Notes: generated from the letters alone by a model not told the origin. DNA of 64,000 nt from Microvirga splendida (GCF_016427565.1 NZ_JAELXT010000001.1:1-64000), one strand, 5' to 3'; counted from the stretch's first letter, positions 50,757 to 59,580 are shown. Numbers and translations are program-made.

Positions 50757-51890
50757 TCAGGCCGCCTTCCTGGCACCGGAGCCGGGGCTGCCCCAGACCT
50801 CCTCGGCGATCTCGACGATCATGCGCAGCTTCGCCCACTGCTCCTCCTCGGCCAGCGTGTTGCCCTCCTCCGTGGAGGCGAAGCCGCATTGCGGCGACAG
50901 GCAGAGCTGGTCGAGGTCGACATATTTGGAGGCCTCGTCGATGCGGCGCTTGATGTCGTCCTTCTTCTCGAGCACGCCGGTCTTGGAGGTCACGAGACCC
51001 AGGACGACGGACTTGCCCTTCGGCAGGAAGCGCAGCGGCTCGAAGCCGCCGGCGCGGTCCGTGTCCCATTCCATGAAATAGCCGTCGACCGGCATGCGGT
51101 TGAACAGCACCTCGGCCACCGGCTCGTAGCCGCCGGAGGCGATGAAAGTGGAGCGGAAGTTGCCACGGCACAGGTGCATGGTGATGGCCAGATCGTCTGG
51201 CTTGTCCTTGAGCGCCTCGCGCACCATGCCGGCATAGATCTCCGGCTGCTTCTCGGGATCGTCCCCGCGCTGGCGCAGCATCTCGCGCTGGTCCGGATCG
51301 CACAGATAGGCAAACGAGATGTCGTCGAGCTGAAGATAGCGGCAGCCTGCATCGTAGAAGGCATGCACGGCCTTGTTGTAGGCTTTGCCCACGTCGGCAT
51401 AGAAGTCGTCCATGTTCGGATAGACGCCCATGTTCATCATCTTCCGCCCGCCGCGATAGTGCAGCATGCTCGGACCGGGGATCGTCATCTTGGCGACCCG
51501 ATCCGTGTTGTCCTTCACGAAGCGGAAATGGTCGATCATCGGATGGTGGCCCGAGAAGCCGACCTTGCCGGTCACGCGCAGGGCCTTCGCGATGCCGACG
51601 CCGCCCTTGAAGTTCATGCCGGAATCGGCCTCCACCGAGGTGACGCCGTCGAGGTGCTCCAGGAAATCGAAGTGCCAGTAGGCGCGGCGGAACTCGCCGT
51701 CGGTGACGGCCTGCAGGCCGATCTCCTCCTGGCGCTTGATGAGGGCGCGGATCTCGCGATCCTCGACCTCCTTCAGGGCCTCGTCGGAGAGCTGTCCCTC
51801 ATGATGCTTGTGACGGGCTTCCTTGAGCGCTGCCGTGCGCAGAAGGCTGCCGACCATGTCGGCGCGGAAAGGCGGCTTGGTGCGTTGCAT
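50757..51890 (-). CDS. MetE C-terminal-like cobalamin-independent methyltransferase
   Basis: The 377-residue protein corresponds to the catalytic half of methionine synthase MetE (YxjG/YxjH-like single-domain group). Zinc ligands are visible: H239 and C241 (TMHLCRGN), E274 (FMEWD) and C335 (LSPQCGFAS). LQLDDISFAYL supplies the Asp that binds homocysteine in MetE. The N-terminal MetE domain that binds polyglutamyl folate is missing. It is the last gene of a leftward Liv-type transporter operon (21 bases after the LivF gene) beside vanillate demethylase genes. Transfer of a methyl group from an imported methylated compound to homocysteine or another thiol is an attractive inference. Confidence 0.85.
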   Translation of the reverse strand: MQRTKPPFRADMVGSLLRTAALKEARHKHHEGQLSDEALKEVEDREIRALIKRQEEIGLQAVTDGEFRRAYWHFDFLEHLDGVTSVEADSGMNFKGGVGIAKALRVTGKVGFSGHHPMIDHFRFVKDNTDRVAKMTIPGPSMLHYRGGRKMMNMGVYPNMDDFYADVGKAYNKAVHAFYDAGCRYLQLDDISFAYLCDPDQREMLRQRGDDPEKQPEIYAGMVREALKDKPDDLAITMHLCRGNFRSTFIASGGYEPVAEVLFNRMPVDGYFMEWDTDRAGGFEPLRFLPKGKSVVLGLVTSKTGVLEKKDDIKRRIDEASKYVDLDQLCLSPQCGFASTEEGNTLAEEEQWAKLRMIVEIAEEVWGSPGSGARKAA

Positions 51891-51911
51891 GGATCGATCC
51901 TCCAGTGTGGT

Positions 51912-52646
51912 TCAATGGGATGCGGCGCGCATCGGCTTCTTCTTCGCCGTCACGCCGAGATGCTGTTCGAGGGCCGCCGGGTCCTCGATGAGGGCGCGGC
52001 TGGAGCTTGCGTGGACGATGGTGCCCCGGTCGAGAATGAGCGCGTTGTCGGTCACACCCAAGATTTTCTGTGCATGCTGCTCCACCACGATGGCCGACAT
52101 GCCCTCCCCGCGGATGATCCGCGTCAGGGCCGCAAGCAGCTCCTCGATGATGATGGGCGCGAGCCCTTCCGTCGGCTCGTCCAGCAGCAGGAGCTTGGGA
52201 TTGAGCACCAGCGCGCGGGCCACCGCCAGCATCTGCTGCTCGCCGCCGGAGAGCTGGTTGCCCATGTTGGACCGGCGCTCCCTGAGGCGCGGGAACATGT
52301 CGTAGACGCGGTTCACGTTCCACGGCCCCGGGCGGGACACGGCGGTCAGGTTCTCCTCGACGGTGAGCGACTTGAAGATGTTGCGCTCCTGCGGAACCCA
52401 GCCGATGCCGGCCAGGGCGCGCCTGTCGGGGCGGGTCTTCGTCAGATCCCGCCCATCGAACATGATCGAGCCGCCGCGGTGCCGGGTCACGCCGATGATG
52501 GTGTTGAGGAGCGTGGTCTTGCCCGTGCCGTTGCGGCCGAGAACGGCAAGCGATTCACCGGGCTTGAGGTGCAGGTCGATGTTCGAGATGACGACGGCTT
52601 CGCCATACCCGGCCGAGACCTGCTGCAGGGTGAGAAGATCACTCAT
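51912..52646 (-). CDS. ABC transporter ATP-binding protein (LivF type)
   Basis: The 244-residue ATPase has VSAGYGEAVVISNIDLHL, Walker A GRNGTGKTT, signature QLSGGEQQMLAVARAL and Walker B LLLLDEPTEGLAP. It pairs with the LivG homologue whose stop overlaps its start by eight bases. Together with the LivM, LivH and binding-protein genes upstream it forms an aromatic- or branched-type importer. The operon's position next to vanAB and ligAB suggests an aromatic acid as substrate. The last residues (KKKPMRA) form a short basic tail. Confidence 0.9.
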   Translation of the reverse strand: MSDLLTLQQVSAGYGEAVVISNIDLHLKPGESLAVLGRNGTGKTTLLNTIIGVTRHRGGSIMFDGRDLTKTRPDRRALAGIGWVPQERNIFKSLTVEENLTAVSRPGPWNVNRVYDMFPRLRERRSNMGNQLSGGEQQMLAVARALVLNPKLLLLDEPTEGLAPIIIEELLAALTRIIRGEGMSAIVVEQHAQKILGVTDNALILDRGTIVHASSSRALIEDPAALEQHLGVTAKKKPMRAASH

Positions 52647-53391
52647 CGACGCTCTCCCCGAGATAGACGGCCCGGACACGCGGGTCGGTCGAGACCTCCT
52701 CGACCGTGCCTTCGGTGAACAGCGCACCGTTGACCAGCACCGAGATCCGGTCGGCAAAGCTGAAGACGAGATCCATGTCGTGCTCGATCAGCAGAACCGA
52801 CACGTCGCGCGGCAGCGCCGCCACGGTCGCGAGCAGTTCGTGCCGCTCCGCCTCCGGCACGCCGGCGGCGGGCTCGTCGAGCAGCAGCACGCGGGGCCGG
52901 CAGGCGAAGGCAACGGCGATCTCCAGGAGACGCTGCTTGCCGTAGGGCAGATTCGAGGTCCGCTCGTCGAGCACATCGGTCAGGCGGAAGCGCTGCGCGA
53001 TATCGACGATGTCGTCGATGATGTCCCGCTTGCTGCCCGTCACGCGCCACCAGTCGCGCCCGCCGCCGGTGCGCTCGGAGACCGCAAGGCCGATGGTTTC
53101 GAGCGGCGTCATGGCGGGAAAGAGCTGGTTGATCTGGAAGGTGCGGGCAAGGCCCCGCTGCACCCGAAGTTCCGGGCGCAGGCCCGTGATGTCCTGGCCT
53201 TCCAGGAGGATCTGCCCGGCTGTCGGCTTGATGACGCCGGTGAGCAGATTGATGAAGGTCGTCTTGCCGGCGCCGTTCGGCCCGATCAGGGCATGGCGTG
53301 CGCCCTGCTGCAGCTGGAACGACACGTTGTCCGTCGCCTGGAGGCCGCCGAAGCGCTTGACGAGACCTTTCGTTTCGAGAGCGATGGCCAT
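52639..53391 (-). CDS. ABC transporter ATP-binding protein (LivG type)
   Basis: The 250-residue ATPase has KGLVKRFGGLQATDNVSFQL, Walker A GPNGAGKTT, RTFQINQLFPAMTPLETIGL around the Q-loop, SNLPYGKQRLLEIAVAF as signature and VLLLDEPAAGVPEAE as Walker B. These are LivG features. It begins one base after the LivM stop (53393) and overlaps the LivF start by eight bases. The in-frame extension to 53457 lies inside the LivM gene and is rejected. Confidence 0.9.
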   Translation of the reverse strand: MAIALETKGLVKRFGGLQATDNVSFQLQQGARHALIGPNGAGKTTFINLLTGVIKPTAGQILLEGQDITGLRPELRVQRGLARTFQINQLFPAMTPLETIGLAVSERTGGGRDWWRVTGSKRDIIDDIVDIAQRFRLTDVLDERTSNLPYGKQRLLEIAVAFACRPRVLLLDEPAAGVPEAERHELLATVAALPRDVSVLLIEHDMDLVFSFADRISVLVNGALFTEGTVEEVSTDPRVRAVYLGESVDE

Positions 53392-53392
53392 G

Positions 53393-54427
53393 TCAGATCT
53401 CCCGGACAGACGTTTTCGGCAGCGGCTCGGGGCTCTTGGCCGTTCGTCCGGCCACACCTTTCCAGAGGGTCCTCACCCGCTCCGTCAGGCGCTCGCGCCC
53501 GGCGAGCACGATGATGACCAGGATCAGGCCGATCCAGAACTGCCAGTATTGCGGCGTCCAGGCCGAGATGACGTCCTGCAGCACCTTGAAGATGATGGCG
53601 CCGATGAGCCCGCCATAAAGATACCCGACACCGCCGATCACCAGCACCAGCATCACGTCCGCGGAGCGGTGGAAGGCGAGAACGTCGAGCGATACGAACT
53701 GCGTGGTCTGCGCCAGCAGGGCGCCGGCTACGCCCGCATAAGCGGCCGAGAGCGTATAGACGGCCACGAGACGGCGGTTGACCGGGATGCCGACCGCGCG
53801 CGCGCGCAGAGGATTGTCGCGGATCGAGCGCAGCGAGAGGCCGTAAGGCGACACAACGATCCGGCGCGCCACGATGAAGAGCAGGAACGTCACCACGAGG
53901 CTGTACGCATAGGCCGTGGTGCCGAAGATATCGAACTCGAACAGGCCGACGACCGGCCCCATGGAGACGCCCTGCAGGCCGTCGGCGCCGCCCGTGAGCC
54001 AGGAGGCCTGGTTGGCGATTTCGCCGAGAACGAGCGCCACGCCCAGGGTCACCATCAGCTTGGTGAGATCGGAGCCGCGCAGCACAAGAAAGCTGGTCAC
54101 GAAGCCAAGGATCGCCGCGGCGATCGCCGCGATCAGCAGTCCCAGCAGCGGATCGGCAAACCCATGTTTCGCCAGGATGCCGGCGGCATAGGCCCCGAGC
54201 CCGAAGAAGGCCGCGTGGCCCAGCGACACGATGCCGGCATAGCCGAGGATGAGGTCGAGGGAGAGCGCGAAGAGACCGATGATCGCGATCTCGTTGAGGA
54301 TCAGGTGCCGCTCCGGCAAAAGGAACAGCGTCGCGGCGGCAATGAGCCAGAAGAGGATTTCGCCAATCCCCCATCGCCCTTTCCGGACCAGGCTGGTTCT
54401 GACGTGATCGGCGATATTCGTCGACAT
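53393..54427 (-). CDS. ABC transporter permease (LivM type)
   Basis: The 344-residue polytopic permease has SLDLILGYAGIVSLGHAAFF, the LivM signature, then LRSIRDNPLRARAVGIPVNR as coupling region and GGVGYLYGGLIGAIIFKVLQ in the last third. The start at 54427 is preferred over 54463 because the sequence before it is not family-like. The gap to the upstream LivH gene is 19 bases. It imports the ligand of the binding proteins encoded at 55370 and perhaps 59629. Confidence 0.9.
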   Translation of the reverse strand: MSTNIADHVRTSLVRKGRWGIGEILFWLIAAATLFLLPERHLILNEIAIIGLFALSLDLILGYAGIVSLGHAAFFGLGAYAAGILAKHGFADPLLGLLIAAIAAAILGFVTSFLVLRGSDLTKLMVTLGVALVLGEIANQASWLTGGADGLQGVSMGPVVGLFEFDIFGTTAYAYSLVVTFLLFIVARRIVVSPYGLSLRSIRDNPLRARAVGIPVNRRLVAVYTLSAAYAGVAGALLAQTTQFVSLDVLAFHRSADVMLVLVIGGVGYLYGGLIGAIIFKVLQDVISAWTPQYWQFWIGLILVIIVLAGRERLTERVRTLWKGVAGRTAKSPEPLPKTSVREI

Positions 54428-54446
54428 GGGTTCAGGTCCTGTTGGA

Positions 54447-55301
54447 TCAGCGCGCACGCTCAAAAAGCCCCTGCGGGCGCAGAACGAGCACGACGATCAT
54501 CAGCGTGTAGATGACGAAGGCGCCGACGCTCGGCACATAGTACTTTCCCGCCACGTCGGCGATGCCGAGCAGGAGCGAGGCCAGGAACGGCCCGGTGATG
54601 GTGGTCGTGCCGCCGACCGTGACGACGATCAGGAAGTAGATCATGAACTTGAGCGGGAAGGTCGGATCGAGGCCGAGGATTTCCGCGCCGAGCGCACCGC
54701 CCAATCCGGCAAGCCCGGAACCGAACGCGAAGGTCGTGGCGAAGATCAGGCTCACGTTGATGCCGAGGCCACGGGCGACGCGGGGATCGTCCACCGCGGC
54801 CCGCAGGCGGCTGCCGAACCGGGTCCTGGTCAGGATCAGCTGCAGGGCGACCACGAGGGCGCCGCAGATCACGATGATGAAGCTGCGATAGAGACCAATC
54901 TGAACGCCGAGCACATCGATGCGCCCTTGGAGCCATGTCGGCAGCTGGATCAGCTGCTGCTGCGACCCGAAGCTGTAGTCGACGGCGGCGACCGCCATGA
55001 AGACGAGGCCGATGGAGAACAGCACCTGATCCAGGTGGCTGCGGGTGTAGAGCTGCTTGTAGAGGGTTCTCTCGAGCACCAACCCGAGGATCGCCGGGAC
55101 GATGAAGGCAAGCGGCAGCGTTGCCAGGAAGGGCACGCCGCTCCGGTTCATCAGCACGGCCGTGACATAGCCGCCCGCCATGGCGAAGGCGCCGTGGGCA
55201 AGGTTGACGAAGTTCATCAGGCCGAGCGTGACGGCCAAGCCGCAGGCCAGCACGAACAGCAGCATGCCGTAGGCAATGCCATCGAAGAGAATGGTCAGCA
55301 C
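54447..55301 (-). CDS. ABC transporter permease (LivH type)
   Basis: The 284-residue inner-membrane protein has FDGIAYGMLLFVLACGLAVT at the start, GLMNFVNLAHGAFAMAGGYV (LivH motif), the coupling region SRLRAAVDDPRVARGLGINV and VTVGGTTTITGPFLASLLLG near the end. It is the first channel gene after the binding-protein gene, from which it is separated by the hairpin at 55326-55353. Confidence 0.9.
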   Translation of the reverse strand: MLTILFDGIAYGMLLFVLACGLAVTLGLMNFVNLAHGAFAMAGGYVTAVLMNRSGVPFLATLPLAFIVPAILGLVLERTLYKQLYTRSHLDQVLFSIGLVFMAVAAVDYSFGSQQQLIQLPTWLQGRIDVLGVQIGLYRSFIIVICGALVVALQLILTRTRFGSRLRAAVDDPRVARGLGINVSLIFATTFAFGSGLAGLGGALGAEILGLDPTFPLKFMIYFLIVVTVGGTTTITGPFLASLLLGIADVAGKYYVPSVGAFVIYTLMIVVLVLRPQGLFERAR

Positions 55302-55325
55302 CGCGTTCTCCGGAAAAACTCATGA

Positions 55326-55353
55326 GAAGCGCCGCAGGTGAGTGCGGCGCTTC
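55326..55353 (-). terminator. 11-bp hairpin after the Liv-type binding-protein gene (copy A)
   Basis: GAAGCGCCGCA (55326-55336) and TGCGGCGCTTC (55343-55353) pair perfectly with a 6-base loop, between the stop of the binding protein (55370) and the LivH start (55301). A closely related hairpin follows the duplicate gene (59584-59613). Confidence 0.7.
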
Positions 55354-55369
55354 CGGTTGTATAGCGTGC

Positions 55370-56545
55370 TCAGTTGGACTTGGCGGCCTTCACCGGGTCC
55401 TTGACGTTCGGGATCGTGGCGAACTCCACATTGTAGAGCTCCCCGTCCTTGCGCTCCACCTTGCGCACATAGATGTTCTGCACGATGTCGCGGGTCTGCG
55501 GATCGATGGAGACCGGGCCGCGCGGGCTGGTCCAGCTCATGCCCTTCATGGCGTCGATCAGCGCCTGCCCGCCCTGGCCGTTGGTTTTCTTCAGGCCCTC
55601 GTAGATCAGGTGCATGCCGTCATAGCCGCCCACGGCCATGAAGTTCGGGCGCATGCCGTTGTTGGCCTTCTTGAACGCCTCCACGAAGGACTTGTTCTCG
55701 GGGCTGTCGTGCGCGGCGGAGTAGTGGTGCGTGGTGATCGCGCCGAGCGCCACGTCGCCCATGCCGTTCAGGATGTCGTCATCGGTCACGTCGCCGGGGC
55801 CGATCAGCTTGATGCCGCTCTTGTCGAGACCGCGCTCCACGAACTGCTTCATGAACTGCGCGCCGATACCGGACGGCACGAACACGAACAGGGCGTCGGG
55901 CTTGGCGTCGGCGACCTTCTGCAGGAAGGGCGAGAAGTCGGGGTTGGCCAGCGGCACCCGCAGGTTCTCTACCTGACCGCCCTTGGCCGTGAACGCACTG
56001 GTAAACGCCTTCTCGGCATCGATGCCGGGGCCATAGTCCGACACAAGCGTCACGACCTTCTTGATGTCGTTCTTGGCAGCCCACTCAGCCATGGGCACGG
56101 TCGCCTGCGGCAGGGTGAAGCTGGTGCGCACAATGTACGGCGAGGCCTCCGTGATCGTGGCTGTTGCGGCGGCCATGACGACTTGGGGCACTTTGGCCTG
56201 CGTGGCGAGCGGCGCCGGAGCCAACGCCAGCGGCGTGAGGCCGAAGCCTGCCATGACGGCGATCTTGTCGTTGACGATCAGCTCTTGGGCCAGGCGCTTG
56301 GTGACGTCCGCCACGCCGGTGTCGTCCTTCAGGATCAGCTGGATCTTCTTGCCCGCCACCGTGTCGCCGTGCTGCTGCATGTACAGCTTGGCCGCCGCCT
56401 CGATCTGCCGCCCCGTGGAGGCGAACGGCCCCGTCATCGGCAGGATGAGGCCGATCTTCACCGCCTCCTGCGCCAAGGCCGCCCCGCTCAAGGCCAGCGT
56501 CACCGCCGCGGCGCCCGCAGCTCCCATAAATGTCCGACGTCGCAT
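55370..56545 (-). CDS. ABC transporter substrate-binding protein (Liv type, copy A)
   Basis: The 391-residue periplasmic binding protein has N-terminus MRRRTFMGAAGAAAVTLALS (twin-arginine-like) ending GAALAQ. The mature part has VKIGLILPMTGPFASTGRQI, VTLVSDYGPGIDAEKAF and FVPSGIGAQFMKQFVERG, typical of the branched-chain/aromatic-acid binding group. It heads the livHMGF operon. It differs from copy B (59629) at about 40 positions by my manual alignment, none in the last 96 residues. The ligand is probably an aromatic acid such as vanillate or protocatechuate, inferred from neighbours. Confidence 0.88.
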   Translation of the reverse strand: MRRRTFMGAAGAAAVTLALSGAALAQEAVKIGLILPMTGPFASTGRQIEAAAKLYMQQHGDTVAGKKIQLILKDDTGVADVTKRLAQELIVNDKIAVMAGFGLTPLALAPAPLATQAKVPQVVMAAATATITEASPYIVRTSFTLPQATVPMAEWAAKNDIKKVVTLVSDYGPGIDAEKAFTSAFTAKGGQVENLRVPLANPDFSPFLQKVADAKPDALFVFVPSGIGAQFMKQFVERGLDKSGIKLIGPGDVTDDDILNGMGDVALGAITTHHYSAAHDSPENKSFVEAFKKANNGMRPNFMAVGGYDGMHLIYEGLKKTNGQGGQALIDAMKGMSWTSPRGPVSIDPQTRDIVQNIYVRKVERKDGELYNVEFATIPNVKDPVKAAKSN

Positions 56546-56587
56546 GTTCTTCTCCCTCTGTCTTTTTGGCGTATTCGCCTTTGCAGT

Positions 56588-57349
56588 TCAGGCGCGGATG
56601 CGCCTCTTGATGAGCACCGAACCCGGCACGAGATCCATGTCCCTCTGGTTTGTCAGTGCCCGTTCGAGATTGCGATGAGCGATGCGGGCATGCTCGCGCA
56701 TGATGGCTTCCGCGCGCGCGCCCTCCCGCCGCTCGATGGCTGCGAGGACGCAGTGATGCTGATCCTGCGCCACGCTGAGGATGTAGCTCATTTCCGGCGA
56801 ACGCGACTGGACGGGCACGAGAGCGCTTGGCGACGCGAAGGGCAGCGCGCTGACCCGCTCAAGCTGCCGGGCCAGGACCTGGCTGTCGGCCATGCCGATC
56901 AGGATGTCATGGAAGCGCGCATTGAGCTCGACATAGCGCAGGAGATCGATCTCGGCCGCGCCGCATCGCACGACCTCGTCCATGGCCGTGATGCAATCGG
57001 CTGCGTTGCGGAGATCCGTCCGGCTGGCGCCTCGCTCGGCAGCGAGACGCGCCGCGAGCCCCTCGAGCGTGCCCCGGAGCTCGATGGCCTCGAAGACCTC
57101 CTTCTCCGAGAAGGTCTTGACGGAGAAGCCGCCGGACGGGATCGCCTCCAGCAACCCCTCCTCCTCCAGCCGCACGAGCGCCATGCGGACCGGGGTCCGG
57201 GAAACGCCGAGGCGTTCGACCATCTGGAGCTCCGAGACCCGCTCGCCGGGATTGAGCTCGCCGCGCAGGACGAGTTCGCGCAGGGCAAGCTGCGCCCTCA
57301 CAGTCTGCGTCACCGCACGGTCGTTGCTTTTCTCCGCGGCCTTGATCAT
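56588..57349 (-). CDS. GntR-family (FCD) transcriptional regulator, candidate VanR
   Basis: The 253-residue regulator has a winged helix (about 20-90: LVLRGELNPGERVSELQMVE, then SRTPVRMALVRLEEEGLLEA) and an FCD domain with metal-type residues in NARFHDILIGMADS and DQHHCVLAAIERRE. GGGGGACG precedes the ATG. It lies between the binding-protein gene and vanB on the same strand. FCD-type VanR repressors control vanAB in other Proteobacteria and bind TGTATACA-like palindromes; two such sites lie upstream of vanA here (59474 and 59567). The VanR assignment is therefore likely but inferred. Confidence 0.85.
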   Translation of the reverse strand: MIKAAEKSNDRAVTQTVRAQLALRELVLRGELNPGERVSELQMVERLGVSRTPVRMALVRLEEEGLLEAIPSGGFSVKTFSEKEVFEAIELRGTLEGLAARLAAERGASRTDLRNAADCITAMDEVVRCGAAEIDLLRYVELNARFHDILIGMADSQVLARQLERVSALPFASPSALVPVQSRSPEMSYILSVAQDQHHCVLAAIERREGARAEAIMREHARIAHRNLERALTNQRDMDLVPGSVLIKRRIRA

Positions 57350-57385
57350 CGTCCCCCTTCCCTTTCCGCGCTCAGGCTAAGCCGC

Positions 57386-58360
57386 TCATGCCGCCCTGTC
57401 AGCCGTGTCGATGGTAATATCCCCACCGGCGACCCTGGACACGCAGGTGCAGAGCTTCCTGTTCTCGGCCTTCTCCTCGTCGCTGAAGAACACGTCCCGG
57501 TGATCGACCGTCCCGGTCGTCTCAAGGATGTAGAGGGCGCAGAGACCGCACTCGCCTCGCCGGCAATCGGAAATCATCGCCACTCCGGCGCCTTCCAGGG
57601 CTTCGAGCATGGTCTTGTTCTGCGGCACCTCGACTTCCATAGAAAGCCGGGGGATCTTCACCGTGAACGGCTCGGTGGCGAAGCGGCCGCTGTTGCCGAA
57701 GGTCTCGAAGCGCAGCTGGTCCACCGGCCGGCCGCTTCTCTGCCAGGCCCGCTTGGCCGCCTCCAGCATCCCGATGGGACCGCAGACATAAAGCTCGCCG
57801 CCGGGCGCGAGCCGGGCGATCTCCGCATCCAGATCCACGCGGGCGCCCTCCTCGTCGAGGAACATCTGCAGCCGTTCGCCCACCGGCCCGCGCATCTCGT
57901 CGGCGAGCGCCATGTCCTGCCGGCTGCGGCAGGCATAGAGCACGCGGAAATTCGCGCCGGCCTGCGCCAGGGCCAACGCCATGGTGTAGATCGGCGTGAC
58001 GCCGATGCCGCCGGCGAGCAGGAGATATTCCGGCCGTCCCCGGCTGAGATCGAAGTGGTTGCCGGGAGTCGAGATGCTGAGCTTGGCGCCGGGAGACAGG
58101 CTCCACATGTAGAGCGACCCGCCGCGGCTGTCGGGCAGGCGCTTCACGGCGATCCGATAGAGCCCGTCCGTGCAGGGGCCGACCACCGAATAGGAGCGGA
58201 CATCCGCCCGCTCGCCGATCTGCACTCCCACATTGATGTGGCTCCCCGGGGTCGGCGCCACGAACTCGCCCTCCGGCTCGATCTCGAAGAGCCGGATGTC
58301 CGGGGTGAGATCCCGCACCGACCGCAAGGTCCCTTTGCGCCATTCGACCTGCTTGCTCAT
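57386..58360 (-). CDS. vanB: Vanillate O-demethylase reductase subunit (VanB-like)
   Basis: The 324-residue phthalate-dioxygenase-reductase-type protein has a flavin domain with RSYSVVGPC (FMN binding), an NAD domain with LLLAGGIGVTPIYTMALALA and YVCGPIGMLEAAK, and a C-terminal plant-type [2Fe-2S] domain with SDCRRGECGLC and the fourth Cys in LCTCVS. It passes electrons from NADH to the Rieske oxygenase encoded immediately upstream (gap seven bases). The start at 58360 (MSKQVEWRKG) is where family similarity begins. Vanillate is the best guess; other methoxy-aromatic acids are possible. Confidence 0.87.
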   Translation of the reverse strand: MSKQVEWRKGTLRSVRDLTPDIRLFEIEPEGEFVAPTPGSHINVGVQIGERADVRSYSVVGPCTDGLYRIAVKRLPDSRGGSLYMWSLSPGAKLSISTPGNHFDLSRGRPEYLLLAGGIGVTPIYTMALALAQAGANFRVLYACRSRQDMALADEMRGPVGERLQMFLDEEGARVDLDAEIARLAPGGELYVCGPIGMLEAAKRAWQRSGRPVDQLRFETFGNSGRFATEPFTVKIPRLSMEVEVPQNKTMLEALEGAGVAMISDCRRGECGLCALYILETTGTVDHRDVFFSDEEKAENRKLCTCVSRVAGGDITIDTADRAA

Positions 58361-58367
58361 GGCGAAC

Positions 58368-59450
58368 CTACTCGGCCGCCTCACTCGGCACGGGAGCCGG
58401 CTGGCCATGCTCCGCCTCCAGCATCCGGTCGATCAGCTTGCGCGCCCAAAGAGCGCCGGCATCGATGTTGAGGTTGTAGAACGGCAGGCGGGGGTTCCTG
58501 TCGATGGCCACCTGCTGGGCTTCGAGCACCACGTGGTCCTGGTCGTACACGCCCTTGCCCTCGTTGACGTGGGCCTTGTTGATGTCCTTCGTGAGTTGCT
58601 CGTCGTCCGTGCGGAAGGTTCTCACGAAGTTCCAGAAGTAGTGGCAGCTCCTGTCAGTCTCTGGGGTAATTGCTGCCAGAAAAGCACCATTCACGCCTTG
58701 CGAGCGATCGCCTTGCGGCGCACCGGTTCCGGTCACGGCGACACCCACATCGCCGACCACGGTGGAGGGTGCCTGGAAGTAGATGATCTGCCACCGGTCG
58801 ACATGCTCGCCCGGCCTGTCGAGCTGCTTGGCCCAGAACGGCGGCGGCTCGATATTGGTCATCCACCGGGTCACGGTCGCGGTGCGGTCTGTATGGGTGA
58901 CGTCGAAGGGCGCGCTGGTGATCGCCTCGTCGCCGATGCTGCCCGCATGGACATAGGTCTCGTGCGTCAGGTCCATGAGGTTGTCGATCACGAGACGGTA
59001 GTCGCATTTCAGGCTGTAGAAGGTCCCGCCTTCGCCGACCCACTCGGCGCCGTCGTTCCAATGGAAGTCGGGGATTTTGCTTGGATCCGCAAGCGCAGGA
59101 TCGCCGGGCCAGACCCAGACGAGGCGATGGCGCTCAGACACCGGATAGGCGCGCACGCAGGCGGACGGATTGATCGTCTTTTGCGCAGGCATATAGGTGC
59201 AGCGGCCGGCGGCGTTGAAGACCAGACCGTGATAGCCGCAGACCACTTCGTCGCCCTTGAGGTGGCCCATGGAGAGCGGCAGCAGCCGGTGCCAGCACGC
59301 ATCCTCGAGCGCGGTCACCTCGCCGTCCGAGCGGCGATAGAGCACCATGTCCTTGTTGCAGATCGTCCGAGCCGCGAGCTCATGCTTGATCTCATGGCTC
59401 CAGGCCGCGGCATACCAGGCATTCAGCGGAAATGGGCGTGCTTCCGTCAT
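58368..59450 (-). CDS. vanA: Vanillate O-demethylase oxygenase subunit (VanA-like Rieske)
   Basis: The 360-residue Rieske non-heme iron oxygenase starts FPLNAWYAAAWSHEI, as in VanA. Rieske ligands are C52, H54 (DACWHR) and C71, H74 (VVCGYHG). The mononuclear site motif is DNLMDLTHETYVHAGSIG, with the VanA-typical spacing. The enzyme removes the methyl group of vanillate as formaldehyde, giving protocatechuate, which the ligAB genes 1.8 kb upstream would open. Start at ATG 59450 with GGAGGAAG upstream. Two TGTATACA palindromes upstream suggest GntR control. Confidence 0.87.
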   Translation of the reverse strand: MTEARPFPLNAWYAAAWSHEIKHELAARTICNKDMVLYRRSDGEVTALEDACWHRLLPLSMGHLKGDEVVCGYHGLVFNAAGRCTYMPAQKTINPSACVRAYPVSERHRLVWVWPGDPALADPSKIPDFHWNDGAEWVGEGGTFYSLKCDYRLVIDNLMDLTHETYVHAGSIGDEAITSAPFDVTHTDRTATVTRWMTNIEPPPFWAKQLDRPGEHVDRWQIIYFQAPSTVVGDVGVAVTGTGAPQGDRSQGVNGAFLAAITPETDRSCHYFWNFVRTFRTDDEQLTKDINKAHVNEGKGVYDQDHVVLEAQQVAIDRNPRLPFYNLNIDAGALWARKLIDRMLEAEHGQPAPVPSEAAE

Positions 59451-59473
59451 GGTCTTCCTCCACGGATGCAGAA

Positions 59474-59481
59474 TGTATACA
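59474..59481. promoter_or_regulatory. GntR-type operator half-palindrome TGTATACA (site 1, vanA-proximal)
   Basis: TGTATACA, 23 bases upstream of the vanA start, just downstream of a -10-like box TATAGT (minus strand, 59504-59499). This is the core seen in FCD-type GntR operators. Binding here would block transcription of vanAB. Confidence 0.55.
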
Positions 59482-59566
59482 GATGAAGCGTCATGACAAC
59501 TATACGAAGGGCTATTGTGGCCAAATTCCGTTGCTGCACAGCAGCAATGGCCTCGCCGCCCAAACG

Positions 59567-59580
59567 TTATGTATACATAA
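59567..59580. promoter_or_regulatory. GntR-type operator, perfect 14-bp palindrome (site 2)
   Basis: TTATGTATACATAA is self-complementary over 14 bases and contains the same TGTATACA core as site 1, 93 bases away. It lies between the terminator hairpin of the binding-protein gene and the vanA promoter. Two sites could allow looping by the repressor. Confidence 0.6.

Larger units (their letters stand above)
55326..56545 (-). repeat. Duplicated unit A: binding-protein gene plus hairpin
   Basis: This unit and the one at 59584-60804 share the 3' hairpin, the same 391-codon length and long stretches of near-identical DNA at both ends of the gene (first about 68 codons and last about 96 codons), while the middle differs at many codons. 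Flanks outside hairpin and start codon are unrelated. Confidence 0.8.

Noticed and set aside
55322..58471. 1049-codon open frame on the plus strand
   Set aside because: It lies antisense to the binding-protein, GntR and vanB genes, all of which have clear family motifs. Long antisense frames are common in GC-rich DNA with strong third-position bias. The translation has low-complexity Arg/His/Asp composition.
59531..59547. TTGCTGC-ACA-GCAGCAA inverted repeat as a terminator
   Set aside because: The 7-bp stem has no U-run and lies between the two GntR-type sites and upstream of vanA, so it is mentioned only as a possible leader element.
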